NCBI GenBank assembly: GCA_050942895.1 | Contig: JBMNOE010000001.1 | Location: 1 to 64,000 of the forward strand | Length of the DNA stretch: 64,000 bases | Direction: 5' to 3' | Origin: JBNRMR01 sp050942895 | GTDB taxonomy: Bacteria; Bacillota; Clostridia; Christensenellales; UBA1750 | In this document: one piece after another, positions 26,246 through 34,603 of the stretch | Position numbering within the stretch: position 1 is the first letter of the stretch | Layout: each line of letters begins with the position of its first letter | The notes under the pieces: generated by a model | What the model saw: the letters and a program-made list of their open reading frames with translations, nothing else | The model's database searches: none | What the model was told of the DNA's origin: nothing | Made by a program: the position numbers and the translations under genes

Positions 26246-27744
26246 AACGTGAGATTATAATAGATGTGAGCGGCACGCTGACAAGGGTTGCACTGAGAGA
26301 GGATGGCGACATCCAGGAGCTGTATGTCGAGGGCGAAAACGACAGCCAGCTTGTGGGCAGCGTCTTTAAGGGCAAGGTGCAAAACATTCTTCCTGGTATG
26401 CAGGCCGCCTTCATCGATATCGGCCTTAGCAAAAACGCCTTCCTGTACGCAGGCGATCTCCTGGCCGACAAGGCGGACTTTCTGGGCGTTGATGAGCAGA
26501 ACGTGGAAAAAACCATGCGCGACCAGCCCTCCATACGCAAGCTTCTGCGGGTGGGGCAGGAGCTTCTGGTGCAGGTCATAAAAGAGCCGGGCGGGACAAA
26601 GGGCCCACGGGTCACCACCCATCTGACGATCCCGGGAAGATCATGCGTGCTGGTGCCCAGCCTTGATTATGTGGGGGTTTCAAGGCGGATAGAAAGTGAA
26701 AGCGAGCGCAACTTCCTGAAGGAGGAGATTGAAAAAAGCAAGCCTGAAGGGATGGGCGTCATCGTGCGCACGGCTGCCCGGGGCATGAATCAGTCCGACT
26801 TCAAGCAGGAGTTGGACGCTTTGGTCTCCCTTTACAACAGCATTTTGGCGCGGGCCAGGTCTGTGAAGGCGCCTTCAAAGGTATACAGCGATAAATCCCT
26901 GGCCTACAGGGTTGTCAGAGACATGCTCACCGGCGATATTTCCCGCCTTATCATAAACGACCGCTCCACCTACGAAAGCGCAAAGGGCATTGCGGCGGCC
27001 TTCTCGCCTGAGCTGGCCTTCAAGGTGGAACATTACAGCGGAGAGATGCCCATTTTTGACGCCTTCGATATAGAAAAAAAGGTCAAGAGCGCCATCGAGC
27101 GCAAGGTCTGGCTGAAAAACGGCGGCTATCTGGTGATCGACCAGACGGAGGCGCTGACGGTCATCGATGTGAACACCGGCCGCTTTGTGGGCAGCACCAA
27201 CCTTCAGGACACGGTTTACACAATGAACATGGACGCCGCAAAGGAGATCGCAAGGCAGATCCGCCTGCGGGATATCTCCGGCATTATAATAATCGACTTC
27301 ATAGACATGCTCCAGGAAAGCGACAAGAAATCCGTAGTGGATGAGCTGCGCAAGGCCTTTGCCGGCGACCGCACAAAGACGAATATCGTGGGGCTTACGG
27401 GCCTCGGCCTGGTTGAGATGACCCGAAAAAAACTGCGCCAGAGCCTTTCCGGCGTGACGCAGAGAGTCTGCCCCCTCTGCCACGGTGAAGGCCGTATACT
27501 CAAATCCGAGCAGGTGGTGAACTCCGCCCTGCGGGATGTGCAGCGGATGCGCGCCGGCGGCTATATATGCGATCTTATTATCGAGGTGAACGAGCATGAT
27601 CTGCCCACATGCAAGGCCATCTCCGGATCGCCGGGGGTTTTCTGTCGGGCCAGCGACAGCGTTGTGGCGGAGCAATACCGTGTGATCTCCGTCCACGACC
27701 CCGAGCAGACCAAGGATGCCTTCCCGATGTTCAGGCGGGATTGA
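26242..27744 (+). CDS. rng: Ribonuclease G/E
   Basis: This 500-residue endoribonuclease acts on 5'-monophosphorylated RNA in rRNA maturation and mRNA decay. The N-terminal S1 domain (about 38-120, VGSVFKGKVQNILPGMQAAF) is followed by the catalytic DNase I-like core. That core has TVIDVNTGRFVG near 308 and IIIIDFIDM near 352, which supply the Mg-binding acids. The zinc-link motif CPLCHGEG near 409 supports dimerisation. It lacks the long C-terminal scaffold of RNase E. In many Clostridia the L21 and L27 ribosomal protein genes follow; here a terminator ends the run instead. Confidence 0.95.
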   Translation: MKREIIIDVSGTLTRVALREDGDIQELYVEGENDSQLVGSVFKGKVQNILPGMQAAFIDIGLSKNAFLYAGDLLADKADFLGVDEQNVEKTMRDQPSIRKLLRVGQELLVQVIKEPGGTKGPRVTTHLTIPGRSCVLVPSLDYVGVSRRIESESERNFLKEEIEKSKPEGMGVIVRTAARGMNQSDFKQELDALVSLYNSILARARSVKAPSKVYSDKSLAYRVVRDMLTGDISRLIINDRSTYESAKGIAAAFSPELAFKVEHYSGEMPIFDAFDIEKKVKSAIERKVWLKNGGYLVIDQTEALTVIDVNTGRFVGSTNLQDTVYTMNMDAAKEIARQIRLRDISGIIIIDFIDMLQESDKKSVVDELRKAFAGDRTKTNIVGLTGLGLVEMTRKKLRQSLSGVTQRVCPLCHGEGRILKSEQVVNSALRDVQRMRAGGYICDLIIEVNEHDLPTCKAISGSPGVFCRASDSVVAEQYRVISVHDPEQTKDAFPMFRRD

Positions 27745-27786
27745 CTATGGCGAACCTACAGCTTCATTAGAATAACAAAAGAAGAA

Positions 27787-27821
27787 AAAAGAACGGCGTG
27801 GATTCTTTCCCCCGTTCTTTT
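27787..27821 (+). terminator. Terminator after rng, possibly bidirectional
   Basis: AAAAGAACGG and CCGTTCTTTT form a 10-bp perfect stem with a 15-nt loop between the convergent rng and DUF6886 genes. The A/T flanks allow it to work in both directions. Confidence 0.8.
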
Positions 27822-27844
27822 GCATTTTTCATTTCTTATAAAGG

Positions 27845-28366
27845 CTATGCTCTAGGCGCGGCGTTTCGCATGCGGCACAGGGACCAGTTCAATGTGGACT
27901 TTTGCACAGCATCCCCCAAAGCCCATAGATTGCTTAAAAGCCTTACTTCAACATCCCTTTTGGACAGCTCCGAAAATAAATCGTCAATCCTTATCACCGA
28001 AAGGGGTTTTTCAGTCTTTTCGCTCACATAATAGCCGGCTGACTGATCTTGCAGATAAAAGTTCGCAGCATCAAACTCATATATAAACAAGCTGGTATTA
28101 AGCATCCTGTCAAGCCAGGCGTGCTCAATCGCCACACAATGGCGGGATGAGGACGAAAAAAAGCGCGCCATGTCATGCTGGTTCGTTGCATCGCAGGCAT
28201 GAAACGCTACGCGCGGGCAATTACGGGGCGTTAAAAAATTCGGCAGGCACTGTTCGTTAATGGCCCAAACCAGCCCCTTAGATTTGTCCAAATCGTCCCT
28301 TGCCGGCACACGGGGCTTAAACTCAGATATATCCGCTTCCTCACTGACATGGAAAAGTCTTATCAA
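27845..28366 (-). CDS. DUF6886 family protein
   Basis: The 173-residue protein is recognisable as a DUF6886-type protein: it begins LFHVSEEADISEFKPR, has LVWAINEQCLPNFLTPRNCPRV, and ends in a region with SNLWALGDAVQKSTLNWSLCRMRNA. There is no signal peptide or membrane segment. Members are widespread single-domain proteins with no known function. The His and Arg placement and the N-terminal fold-like pattern hint at an ADP-ribosyl-type fold, but this is my inference only. It is 30 bp downstream of the lipoprotein gene on the same strand and may share its transcript. Confidence 0.75.
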   Translation of the reverse strand: MIRLFHVSEEADISEFKPRVPARDDLDKSKGLVWAINEQCLPNFLTPRNCPRVAFHACDATNQHDMARFFSSSSRHCVAIEHAWLDRMLNTSLFIYEFDAANFYLQDQSAGYYVSEKTEKPLSVIRIDDLFSELSKRDVEVRLLSNLWALGDAVQKSTLNWSLCRMRNAAPRA

Positions 28367-28396
28367 GGCTTATAATCCCTTCTCCTCTGCATTCAT

Positions 28397-29071
28397 CTAC
28401 ACCGAGCCTTCAGGCTCGCTGATTTCAGGCTCAGGCGATGGCGAGGGCGACGGCGACGGCTCAGGCCTTCTGCTGAGGAAGATATCGCCATATGAATTGA
28501 CGCTGGCATCAACCTTCTCGATGAACTCAAAGAAATACACAGGAGCATAGACAGTGCTGCCTTTCCTCTGCAAGCGCAGATGTCCATCAAAGACATTTTC
28601 CTCATCAGACATTACCAGATCATATTCAATGTCGGACATTGGTATGATGCTTGCAAGGCTGCTGCCCTCCTTGGTCAGCTCTATTGAACTGTCCGCAGCT
28701 TTTAGGCTGTAAGCAATCCCAAGGGCCTGCAGCGCCTCCTGCATGGGCAGCATGGTTTCGCCTGTTATCCCATCGACATAGGCAGGCTTTGATATATATA
28801 TTCCCAAAACATAAAGATTTGCCTCCTGATCAGGGCTTACGGTGGGCACAGGCGCCTTCGGGCTGGCATTTGGCGAACCAAATGGCCCCGATGTTATTGA
28901 TGGCGAAGCCTCGGGAACAAGGGGCTGAGTGTCCTGGGTGGGCGACGGGTCTGCTGATGTTTGCAGGGGTGGCGAACAGGCCGTCACCAATATGGCCAGT
29001 ATAGCCATTACAATCAGCGCCATACCTTTGCCGGCCGCTTTTTTATTCCGCAAAATCATAAGCATCACCAT
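28397..29071 (-). CDS. Lipoprotein with copper-amine-oxidase-N-like domain
   Basis: The N-terminus is a lipoprotein signal: basic residues, a hydrophobic stretch, then lipobox ILVTAC. A Pro/Ser/Thr-rich spacer leads to a domain with KPAYVDGITGETMLPMQEAL and a repeated SxxI pattern, resembling the stalk domain often annotated as copper amine oxidase N-terminal (PF07833-like). The C-terminus is a Ser-Pro-Glu repeat (EPSPSPSPSPEPE). It should be anchored outside the membrane and may bind the cell wall. Several start codons lie close together; ATG 29071 has AAAGGG just upstream. The function is unknown. Confidence 0.65.
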   Translation of the reverse strand: MVMLMILRNKKAAGKGMALIVMAILAILVTACSPPLQTSADPSPTQDTQPLVPEASPSITSGPFGSPNASPKAPVPTVSPDQEANLYVLGIYISKPAYVDGITGETMLPMQEALQALGIAYSLKAADSSIELTKEGSSLASIIPMSDIEYDLVMSDEENVFDGHLRLQRKGSTVYAPVYFFEFIEKVDASVNSYGDIFLSRRPEPSPSPSPSPEPEISEPEGSV

Positions 29072-29087
29072 ATACCCTTTATATATT

Positions 29088-29116
29088 AGTATATCATGGC
29101 GGATTATTCATGTCCA
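29088..29116 (-). promoter_or_regulatory. Promoter of the lipoprotein gene
   Basis: TGGACA (29116-29111) and TATACT (29093-29088) are 17 bp apart on the minus strand, one base each from consensus. The -35 box lies in the last codons of the upstream amidotransferase gene. Confidence 0.55.
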
Positions 29117-29823
29117 TCCACATTATTGAAACGACGGCGCAAGCCCGTTTGTTCCGTATCTCCCCGGCAGCAATCGGCAAACCAGCTCATAAGCGGCATC
29201 ATGCCCTCGTCCAGCATTCTTTCGGGGTGGAACTGCACACCCAAAATGTTGCTGCGGGCTTTGACCGCCTCCACTATGCCGTCAGGGCCCACTGCCTCAA
29301 TGGAAAGCTCCTCCCCCAGCCTGCCAAGTGCCTGGTGGTGGGTGGAATTCACAATCAGCGTCTTTTGTCCGGGGAAAATTTCCCTTAGAAGCCCTCCTTT
29401 TTCAAGATATATCTGATGGCGCAGATCTTTGCCGGAATGCTCTATGCAGCCCTCCAGATCGCCGATATGCTGTATCAAAGTGCCGCCCAGAGCAACGTTT
29501 AAAAGCTGCATTCCCCGGCAGATGGCAAGTATCGGCTTCTTTGCCGCCATGAAGCTTTCCGCCAATCGAAGCTCCGTCATATCCCGCTCTTTGGGCACCG
29601 GCTCCGCTCTGGGATGGTTATCCTCCCCGAAGAAAGCAGCGTCCGTGTCGCCGCCCCCGGCCAGCAAAAGCCCGTCGAAATCGCTCGCGGCCCGCCTTGA
29701 GGCAGCGCTGTCCATTGCCCCGCAAAAAAATGCACTGCCGCGCAATCTTTCCATGGCATTTGAATAGTTCGCACCGGGTGCAGTTGGGTCTCCTTTGATT
29801 ATAGAGGCAATTAAAATGCGCAT
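29104..29823 (-). CDS. Class I glutamine amidotransferase-like hydrolase (PuuD/peptidase C26)
   Basis: The 239-residue protein has the peptidase C26 fold of gamma-glutamyl-gamma-aminobutyrate hydrolases. The nucleophile is Cys102 in ILAICRGMQLLNV, and GVQFHPERM supplies the catalytic His and Glu. Other family blocks are LLLAGGGDTD, GGTLIQHIGD and VNSTHHQAL. These enzymes cut gamma-glutamyl bonds, for example in putrescine breakdown, but no other polyamine gene is nearby, so the substrate is open. It is cytoplasmic with no extra domains. It sits between the lipoprotein gene and an unrelated isomerase on the same strand. Confidence 0.88.
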   Translation of the reverse strand: MRILIASIIKGDPTAPGANYSNAMERLRGSAFFCGAMDSAASRRAASDFDGLLLAGGGDTDAAFFGEDNHPRAEPVPKERDMTELRLAESFMAAKKPILAICRGMQLLNVALGGTLIQHIGDLEGCIEHSGKDLRHQIYLEKGGLLREIFPGQKTLIVNSTHHQALGRLGEELSIEAVGPDGIVEAVKARSNILGVQFHPERMLDEGMMPLMSWFADCCRGDTEQTGLRRRFNNVDGHE

Positions 29824-29962
29824 AACATCACCTTGTTTTTACCTTGTTTTCAGTTTATAAATATGTAGAAAGTGAAGGGCGAAAGCCATGCCTTCGCCCG
29901 GTTAAGTCTATTCGTTATTCCGCTGTCCTATGCACTCTTTTTCAGAAGGAGAAAACGCCTTC

Positions 29963-30736
29963 CTATACTGGCACGCCTATAGATTTAAGATATACAAGGC
30001 TGTCATTCAGGCACTCAAAGGGGTCTTTCCGGCAGATGTCCTGTTCAACAAAGCCGTACTGGACGCCCGTTTCATTCAATGCCGCCACTATGCCCGGCCA
30101 GTTCATATTACCGCCGCCAATCGGCGCAATTATGCCCTTTCTTTCGTCTACGCTTATGTCCACATCCATATCCTTAAAGTGCATTATGTCCATTCGGCCG
30201 GCAACTTTCTTTGTCCATGCGATAGGATCAGCACCGGCATTTTGCACCCAGTACATGTCCAGCTCGAACTGGAATGTATCGGGGGTATTGTCAAAGAGTA
30301 TATCCATGCCTCTCTTATCGCCGTATTTGGCGAACTCAAAGCTGTGGTTATGGTAGACAAACTTCTTTCCGGCCTTTGCCAGCCTTTCGGAAATCTTGCC
30401 CGCCTCCTCGGCGAAACGATACATGCCCTCCTCGTTGCGATAGCTCACAGGCATGGAACCTACTCCTACATATTCGCACTCCCAGGCGTCATGCTTTCTG
30501 ATAACTGCATCGAAATCGTTTAGCAGATCATCATAACTTATATGCGTGACCGTGCATAAAAGCCCCGATTCCTTTAGCGCCTTGGCGATATATTCCACCG
30601 GGATGTCCCTTCCTGCGCCCGAAATCTGCACCAGCTTGTAGCCCATGTCCTTGATCTTCCCAAGGGATTCAGTGAACCCCTCAGGGGTCTGTATGTGTTC
30701 CCTAACGGTGAACATCTGTGCTCCTACTCTCAACAT
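29963..30736 (-). CDS. Sugar phosphate isomerase/epimerase (xylose-isomerase-like barrel)
   Basis: A 257-residue AP-endonuclease-2-type TIM barrel. Metal-site blocks are visible: VYHNHSFEF, FQFELDMYWV, IMHFKDMD and GFVEQD. These Glu/His/Asp residues at strand ends hold a divalent metal that drives keto-enol isomerisation or epimerisation of sugars, inositol derivatives or hydroxypyruvate. The opening RVGAQMFTVREHI is common in members annotated as sugar phosphate isomerases. It is downstream of purL by about 100 bp on the same strand, with no evident link to purine synthesis. The substrate cannot be assigned. Confidence 0.82.
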   Translation of the reverse strand: MLRVGAQMFTVREHIQTPEGFTESLGKIKDMGYKLVQISGAGRDIPVEYIAKALKESGLLCTVTHISYDDLLNDFDAVIRKHDAWECEYVGVGSMPVSYRNEEGMYRFAEEAGKISERLAKAGKKFVYHNHSFEFAKYGDKRGMDILFDNTPDTFQFELDMYWVQNAGADPIAWTKKVAGRMDIMHFKDMDVDISVDERKGIIAPIGGGNMNWPGIVAALNETGVQYGFVEQDICRKDPFECLNDSLVYLKSIGVPV

Positions 30737-30842
30737 TTCGTCTACCTCTTTTCTCTATATTCCCCGGCCCTAAGGCCAAAGTTTCCCTGATTTGGTTTGC
30801 TAAACATGGTGCCCTTCAGCAAACTTTCCATTGGCTTTATCT

Positions 30843-33800
30843 TTACTTGAAATAAAGAACTCCGCTCTCAAATATCTTCTGGTCTCTTTCCCCGCATATA
30901 TTTATGCCAACCCTTTCGCCGATCCTCTCCGAATGCGCCATTTTCCCCAGCACTCTGCCGTCCGGCGAGGTTATGCCCTCTATGGCATACATGGAGCCAT
31001 TGGGATTGTAGGGCATGTGCGACACGGCATTTCCGTCCATATCCACATATTGCGATGCTACCTGCCCGTTTTCAAAGAGGGCCTTGACCTGTTGCTCAGT
31101 GCAGATGAACCTGCCCTCCCCGTGGGAAATGGGAAGAGCATGAACATCGCCCGCGCCTACCAGCGACATCCAGGGGGATTTTACCGAAACTATCTTCGTC
31201 CTTATGACAGTGGCCATGTGCCTGCCAATGGCGTTAAAGGCCAGAGTTGGGCTGTCCGTCTTTGTCTGGCGAATCTCTCCGTATGGCACAAGACCGGTTT
31301 TTATCAGCGCCTGGAAGCCGTTGCAGATGCCCAGCATAAGCCCGTCCCTCTTGCGCAAAAGCGCCATCACGGCATCAGCCACAGCGGGGTTGCGCAGCGT
31401 GGCGGCGATGAACTTGCCCGAGCCGTCCGGCTCGTCACCCAGTGAGAAACCTCCGGGCAGCATCATTATCTGGCATTTTTCTATGCGCCTTGCCATCTCC
31501 TCAAGGCTCTGCTGAGTCTCATGGGCGCTGCGGTTGCGGATGACGAACACATCCGACTGTGCGCCCGCCCTTTCAAAGGCTCTGGCGCTGTCGTACTCGC
31601 AGTTGGTGCCGGGGTAGACCGGTATAAACACCCTGGGCCTTAGGCTCTTTATCGCGGGCTTTGAAATATTCCTCTTTGTGAACAGGGGCGAAGGATACAT
31701 TTCCCTTTCAACATCGGTTTTATATGCGAATATCTCCGATATCGGCTTTTCCCATGCGCAAACAAGCTCTGCAAGCGGCCATTTTTCACCCTGGGCGGAT
31801 ATATAATCGCTCTCGGTGGTGACGGCGATAACCGGCCATCCCTCGGGGGCCTTTTCGCATTCCACCAAAATATCGCCGATGAGGGGCGCAAAGAGATTTT
31901 CTTCCGCGACAAAGTCAGCACCAATTCTATTTCCGAAGGCCATCTTGCACAGTGCGGCTGCATAGCCGCCCTCGCCCACAACATATGCGGACTTCGCGTT
32001 GCCCTTTGCAATCTGATCCTTTAGCTTGGCAAAGCCAGCCATCGCCTTTTCAAGGTTGGGCAGGCCGTTTTCGTCCCTTTCCACCTTCAATGCGCATATC
32101 TTATTTCCTGGGGATTTAAGCTCCGGCGATATTATGTCTTTCGTATCCTGAGCGGTCACGGCAAAGGAGACAAGGGTGGGCGGAACGTCCAGATCGCCAA
32201 AGGAGCCGCTCATCGAGTCCTTACCGCCGATTGCCGGCAGCTTCATCCTCATCTGGGCATGGAATGCCCCCAGCAGCGCCGAAAGAGGCTTGCCCCAGCG
32301 CGTTGCGTCATCGCCCAGCCTTTCAAAGAACTCCTGAAGGGTGAGCCTCGCCTTGCTTGCGTCACCGCCTGAAGCGGCGATCTTCGCCACCGATTCCAAG
32401 ACCGCATAGCAGGCACCATGGAATGGCGATAGCTTTGACAGCTCGGGGTTAAAGCCGTGGGCCATCAATGTGCAGGTTACGGTTTCGCCGTCGACAGGCA
32501 GCTTTGCGCACATAGCCTGGCTCTCGGTGCCGGCATATTTCCCGCCGTAGGGCAGTAGCACGGTGGCCGCGCCGACGGTGGAATCAAAGCGCTCCACCAG
32601 CCCTCTTTGCGAGCAATTGTTGAGCAGGGCAAGGTTTTCAGCGAAAGAAATTTCTCTTTCAGCAAAGAATCCGCCGGCATCCACCGCAGCCGCATGAGCT
32701 TTTGACTGCTGGGCAGCGCCGTTTGTGTCCAAAAAATCCCTCTTTAGGTCGACGATGGTTCTGCCGCGCCAGCTCATCCTAAGCCTCGGCACTGAGCTGA
32801 CCACTGCCACTTTCGTCGCCTCCAGATTCTCTTGCGCGGCAAGCTCGATAAACGTTTCCGCGTCCTTTTCAGCGATGACCACGGCCATTCTCTCCTGGCT
32901 CTCTGATATGGCCAGCTCCGTGCCGTCAAGGCCGCCGTATTTCTTAGGCACTCTGTCCAGGTCGATATCAAGGCCGGGGGCCAGCTCGCCGATGGCCACG
33001 CACACACCCCCTGCGCCGAAATCGTTGCATCTTTTAATGAGGGTGGAAGCCTCCTTGCGCCTGAAAAGCCTTTGCAAAGCCCTTTCAGTGGGGGGATTGC
33101 CCTTTTGCACCTCTGCGCCGCAGCTTTCAAGGGATGATATATCATGGGCCTTGCTGGAACCCGTGGCGCCGCCGCAGCCGTCGCGGCCTGTTCTTCCGCC
33201 CACCAGCAATATCACATCGCCGGGGGAGGGCCTTTCCCGCACCACGTTCGCCTTTGGAGCCGCACCGATCACAGCGCCCAGTTCCATGCGCTTAGCCACA
33301 TAGCCGGGGTGGTATATCTCCTTCACCATGCCGGTGGCAAGGCCTATCTGGTTGCCGTAGCTGGAGTAGCCCGCCGCCGCGCCGGTGGATATTTTGCGCT
33401 GGCTGAGCTTTCCCGGGAGGGTCTCGTCATGCGGGGCTCGGATGTCCGCAGCGCCGGTTATCCGCATCGCCTGGTAGACATAGCTCCTGCCGGAAAGAGG
33501 GTCTCTTATGGCGCCGCCCAGGCAGGTGGCCGCGCCGCCGAAGGGCTCGATCTCCGTGGGGTGGTTGTGGGTCTCGTTCTTGAACATGACCAGCCATTCC
33601 TCGTTTTTGCCATCAACATTGGCCGTCACTTTTATCGAGCAGGCGTTTATCTCCTCGGACTCGTCCAAATCGTCCGCAAGACCTTCCGCCTTCATTATCT
33701 TTGGGGAAATGGTGGCGATATCCATCAGTGAAACAGGTCGGTTATCCCTGCCGACAGCCTTCCTTGCGGCCAGATATTCATCGAATGCGGCCTTTATGAA

Positions 33801-34526
33801 GCCGGCTTCATCTCCGAAGGTGACATCGGTCAGCTCAGTTAAAAATGTGGTGTGGCGGCAGTGATCCGACCAATATGTGTCGATAACCCTTATCTCCGTC
33901 TCTGAAGGATCCCTGCCCTCGGCTTTGAAATGATCCCTGACACAGATCAGATCCGCCGCGGTCATGGCCATGCCCCTTTCGGCGATCATGCCCGCTATCT
34001 GGCCGTCATCCATGGCGGTGAAGCCCTCTATTATCGGCACATCATCAGGAACAGGCATATTTTCATCCAGGGTTTCCGGCTTTTCAAGGGAAACCTCGCA
34101 GCTTTCAATCGGATTTATCAGGTACACCTTTATCCTTTCGACATCTTCATTTGAAATGCCTCCCTCAAGCACATACACATTCGCGCAGCGGATTATCGGA
34201 CGCTCGCCCAGGGTAATCATCTGCACGCATTGGGCGGCGCTGTCCGCCCGCTGGTCATACTGGCCGGGAAGATACGCGCAGGCAAAAACATGCCCCTTCA
34301 CCTTCGGCATTTCCTCGAAGCAGACCTCGTCAACATTGGGCTCGGAAAACACGGTGCTCACGGTCTTTTCAAGCTCGACATCCGTCAGGCCGGAGATATC
34401 ATAGCGCTTTAATATGCGCAGGTTTTCAAGCCCTCTTACTCCCAGGTTCCCCAAAAGGTCGTTCTTGAGATGGCCCGCCTCAACGTCGAACCCCTTCTTC
34501 TTCTCCACAAACAAGCGATGTACCAT
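30843..34526 (-). CDS. purL: Phosphoribosylformylglycinamidine synthase, single-chain
   Basis: At 1227 residues this is the fused form of FGAM synthase, which uses ATP and glutamine to convert FGAR to FGAM in purine synthesis. The PurS-like N-terminus is followed by the ATP-binding tandem: DTYWSDHCRHTTF, MFKNETHNHPTEIEPFGGA, and ELAISESQERMAV. The C-terminal glutaminase has the nucleophile Cys near 1066 in LGICNGFQALI and PISHGEGRF near 1131. This matches the Clostridia/Bacteroides subtype rather than the three-gene PurS/PurQ/PurL set of Bacillus. No other pur gene and no purine riboswitch is visible, so it is detached from a purine operon. GAGGGGA precedes the ATG. Confidence 0.95.
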   Translation of the reverse strand: MVHRLFVEKKKGFDVEAGHLKNDLLGNLGVRGLENLRILKRYDISGLTDVELEKTVSTVFSEPNVDEVCFEEMPKVKGHVFACAYLPGQYDQRADSAAQCVQMITLGERPIIRCANVYVLEGGISNEDVERIKVYLINPIESCEVSLEKPETLDENMPVPDDVPIIEGFTAMDDGQIAGMIAERGMAMTAADLICVRDHFKAEGRDPSETEIRVIDTYWSDHCRHTTFLTELTDVTFGDEAGFIKAAFDEYLAARKAVGRDNRPVSLMDIATISPKIMKAEGLADDLDESEEINACSIKVTANVDGKNEEWLVMFKNETHNHPTEIEPFGGAATCLGGAIRDPLSGRSYVYQAMRITGAADIRAPHDETLPGKLSQRKISTGAAAGYSSYGNQIGLATGMVKEIYHPGYVAKRMELGAVIGAAPKANVVRERPSPGDVILLVGGRTGRDGCGGATGSSKAHDISSLESCGAEVQKGNPPTERALQRLFRRKEASTLIKRCNDFGAGGVCVAIGELAPGLDIDLDRVPKKYGGLDGTELAISESQERMAVVIAEKDAETFIELAAQENLEATKVAVVSSVPRLRMSWRGRTIVDLKRDFLDTNGAAQQSKAHAAAVDAGGFFAEREISFAENLALLNNCSQRGLVERFDSTVGAATVLLPYGGKYAGTESQAMCAKLPVDGETVTCTLMAHGFNPELSKLSPFHGACYAVLESVAKIAASGGDASKARLTLQEFFERLGDDATRWGKPLSALLGAFHAQMRMKLPAIGGKDSMSGSFGDLDVPPTLVSFAVTAQDTKDIISPELKSPGNKICALKVERDENGLPNLEKAMAGFAKLKDQIAKGNAKSAYVVGEGGYAAALCKMAFGNRIGADFVAEENLFAPLIGDILVECEKAPEGWPVIAVTTESDYISAQGEKWPLAELVCAWEKPISEIFAYKTDVEREMYPSPLFTKRNISKPAIKSLRPRVFIPVYPGTNCEYDSARAFERAGAQSDVFVIRNRSAHETQQSLEEMARRIEKCQIMMLPGGFSLGDEPDGSGKFIAATLRNPAVADAVMALLRKRDGLMLGICNGFQALIKTGLVPYGEIRQTKTDSPTLAFNAIGRHMATVIRTKIVSVKSPWMSLVGAGDVHALPISHGEGRFICTEQQVKALFENGQVASQYVDMDGNAVSHMPYNPNGSMYAIEGITSPDGRVLGKMAHSERIGERVGINICGERDQKIFESGVLYFK

Positions 34527-34603
34527 TGCTTTCCCCTCATCTTCCGTATGTATGTATATGTGTATATGTGCATTTGCGTTTATGCGCGGTCAGTTTTTGC
34601 CTG

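Noticed and set aside
26875..27696. 273-residue open frame on the minus strand
   Set aside because: It lies wholly opposite rng, which has full family motifs. The frame is a codon-bias shadow with no ribosome site or family features.
30795..30824. Inverted repeat GTTTGCT/AGCAAAC downstream of purL as a terminator
   Set aside because: Only 7 bp with a 16-nt loop and no T run on either strand.
34527..34603. Purine riboswitch upstream of purL
   Set aside because: The 77-bp gap to the kinase gene is too short and shows no aptamer-like pairing; purL is probably read from the upstream operon.
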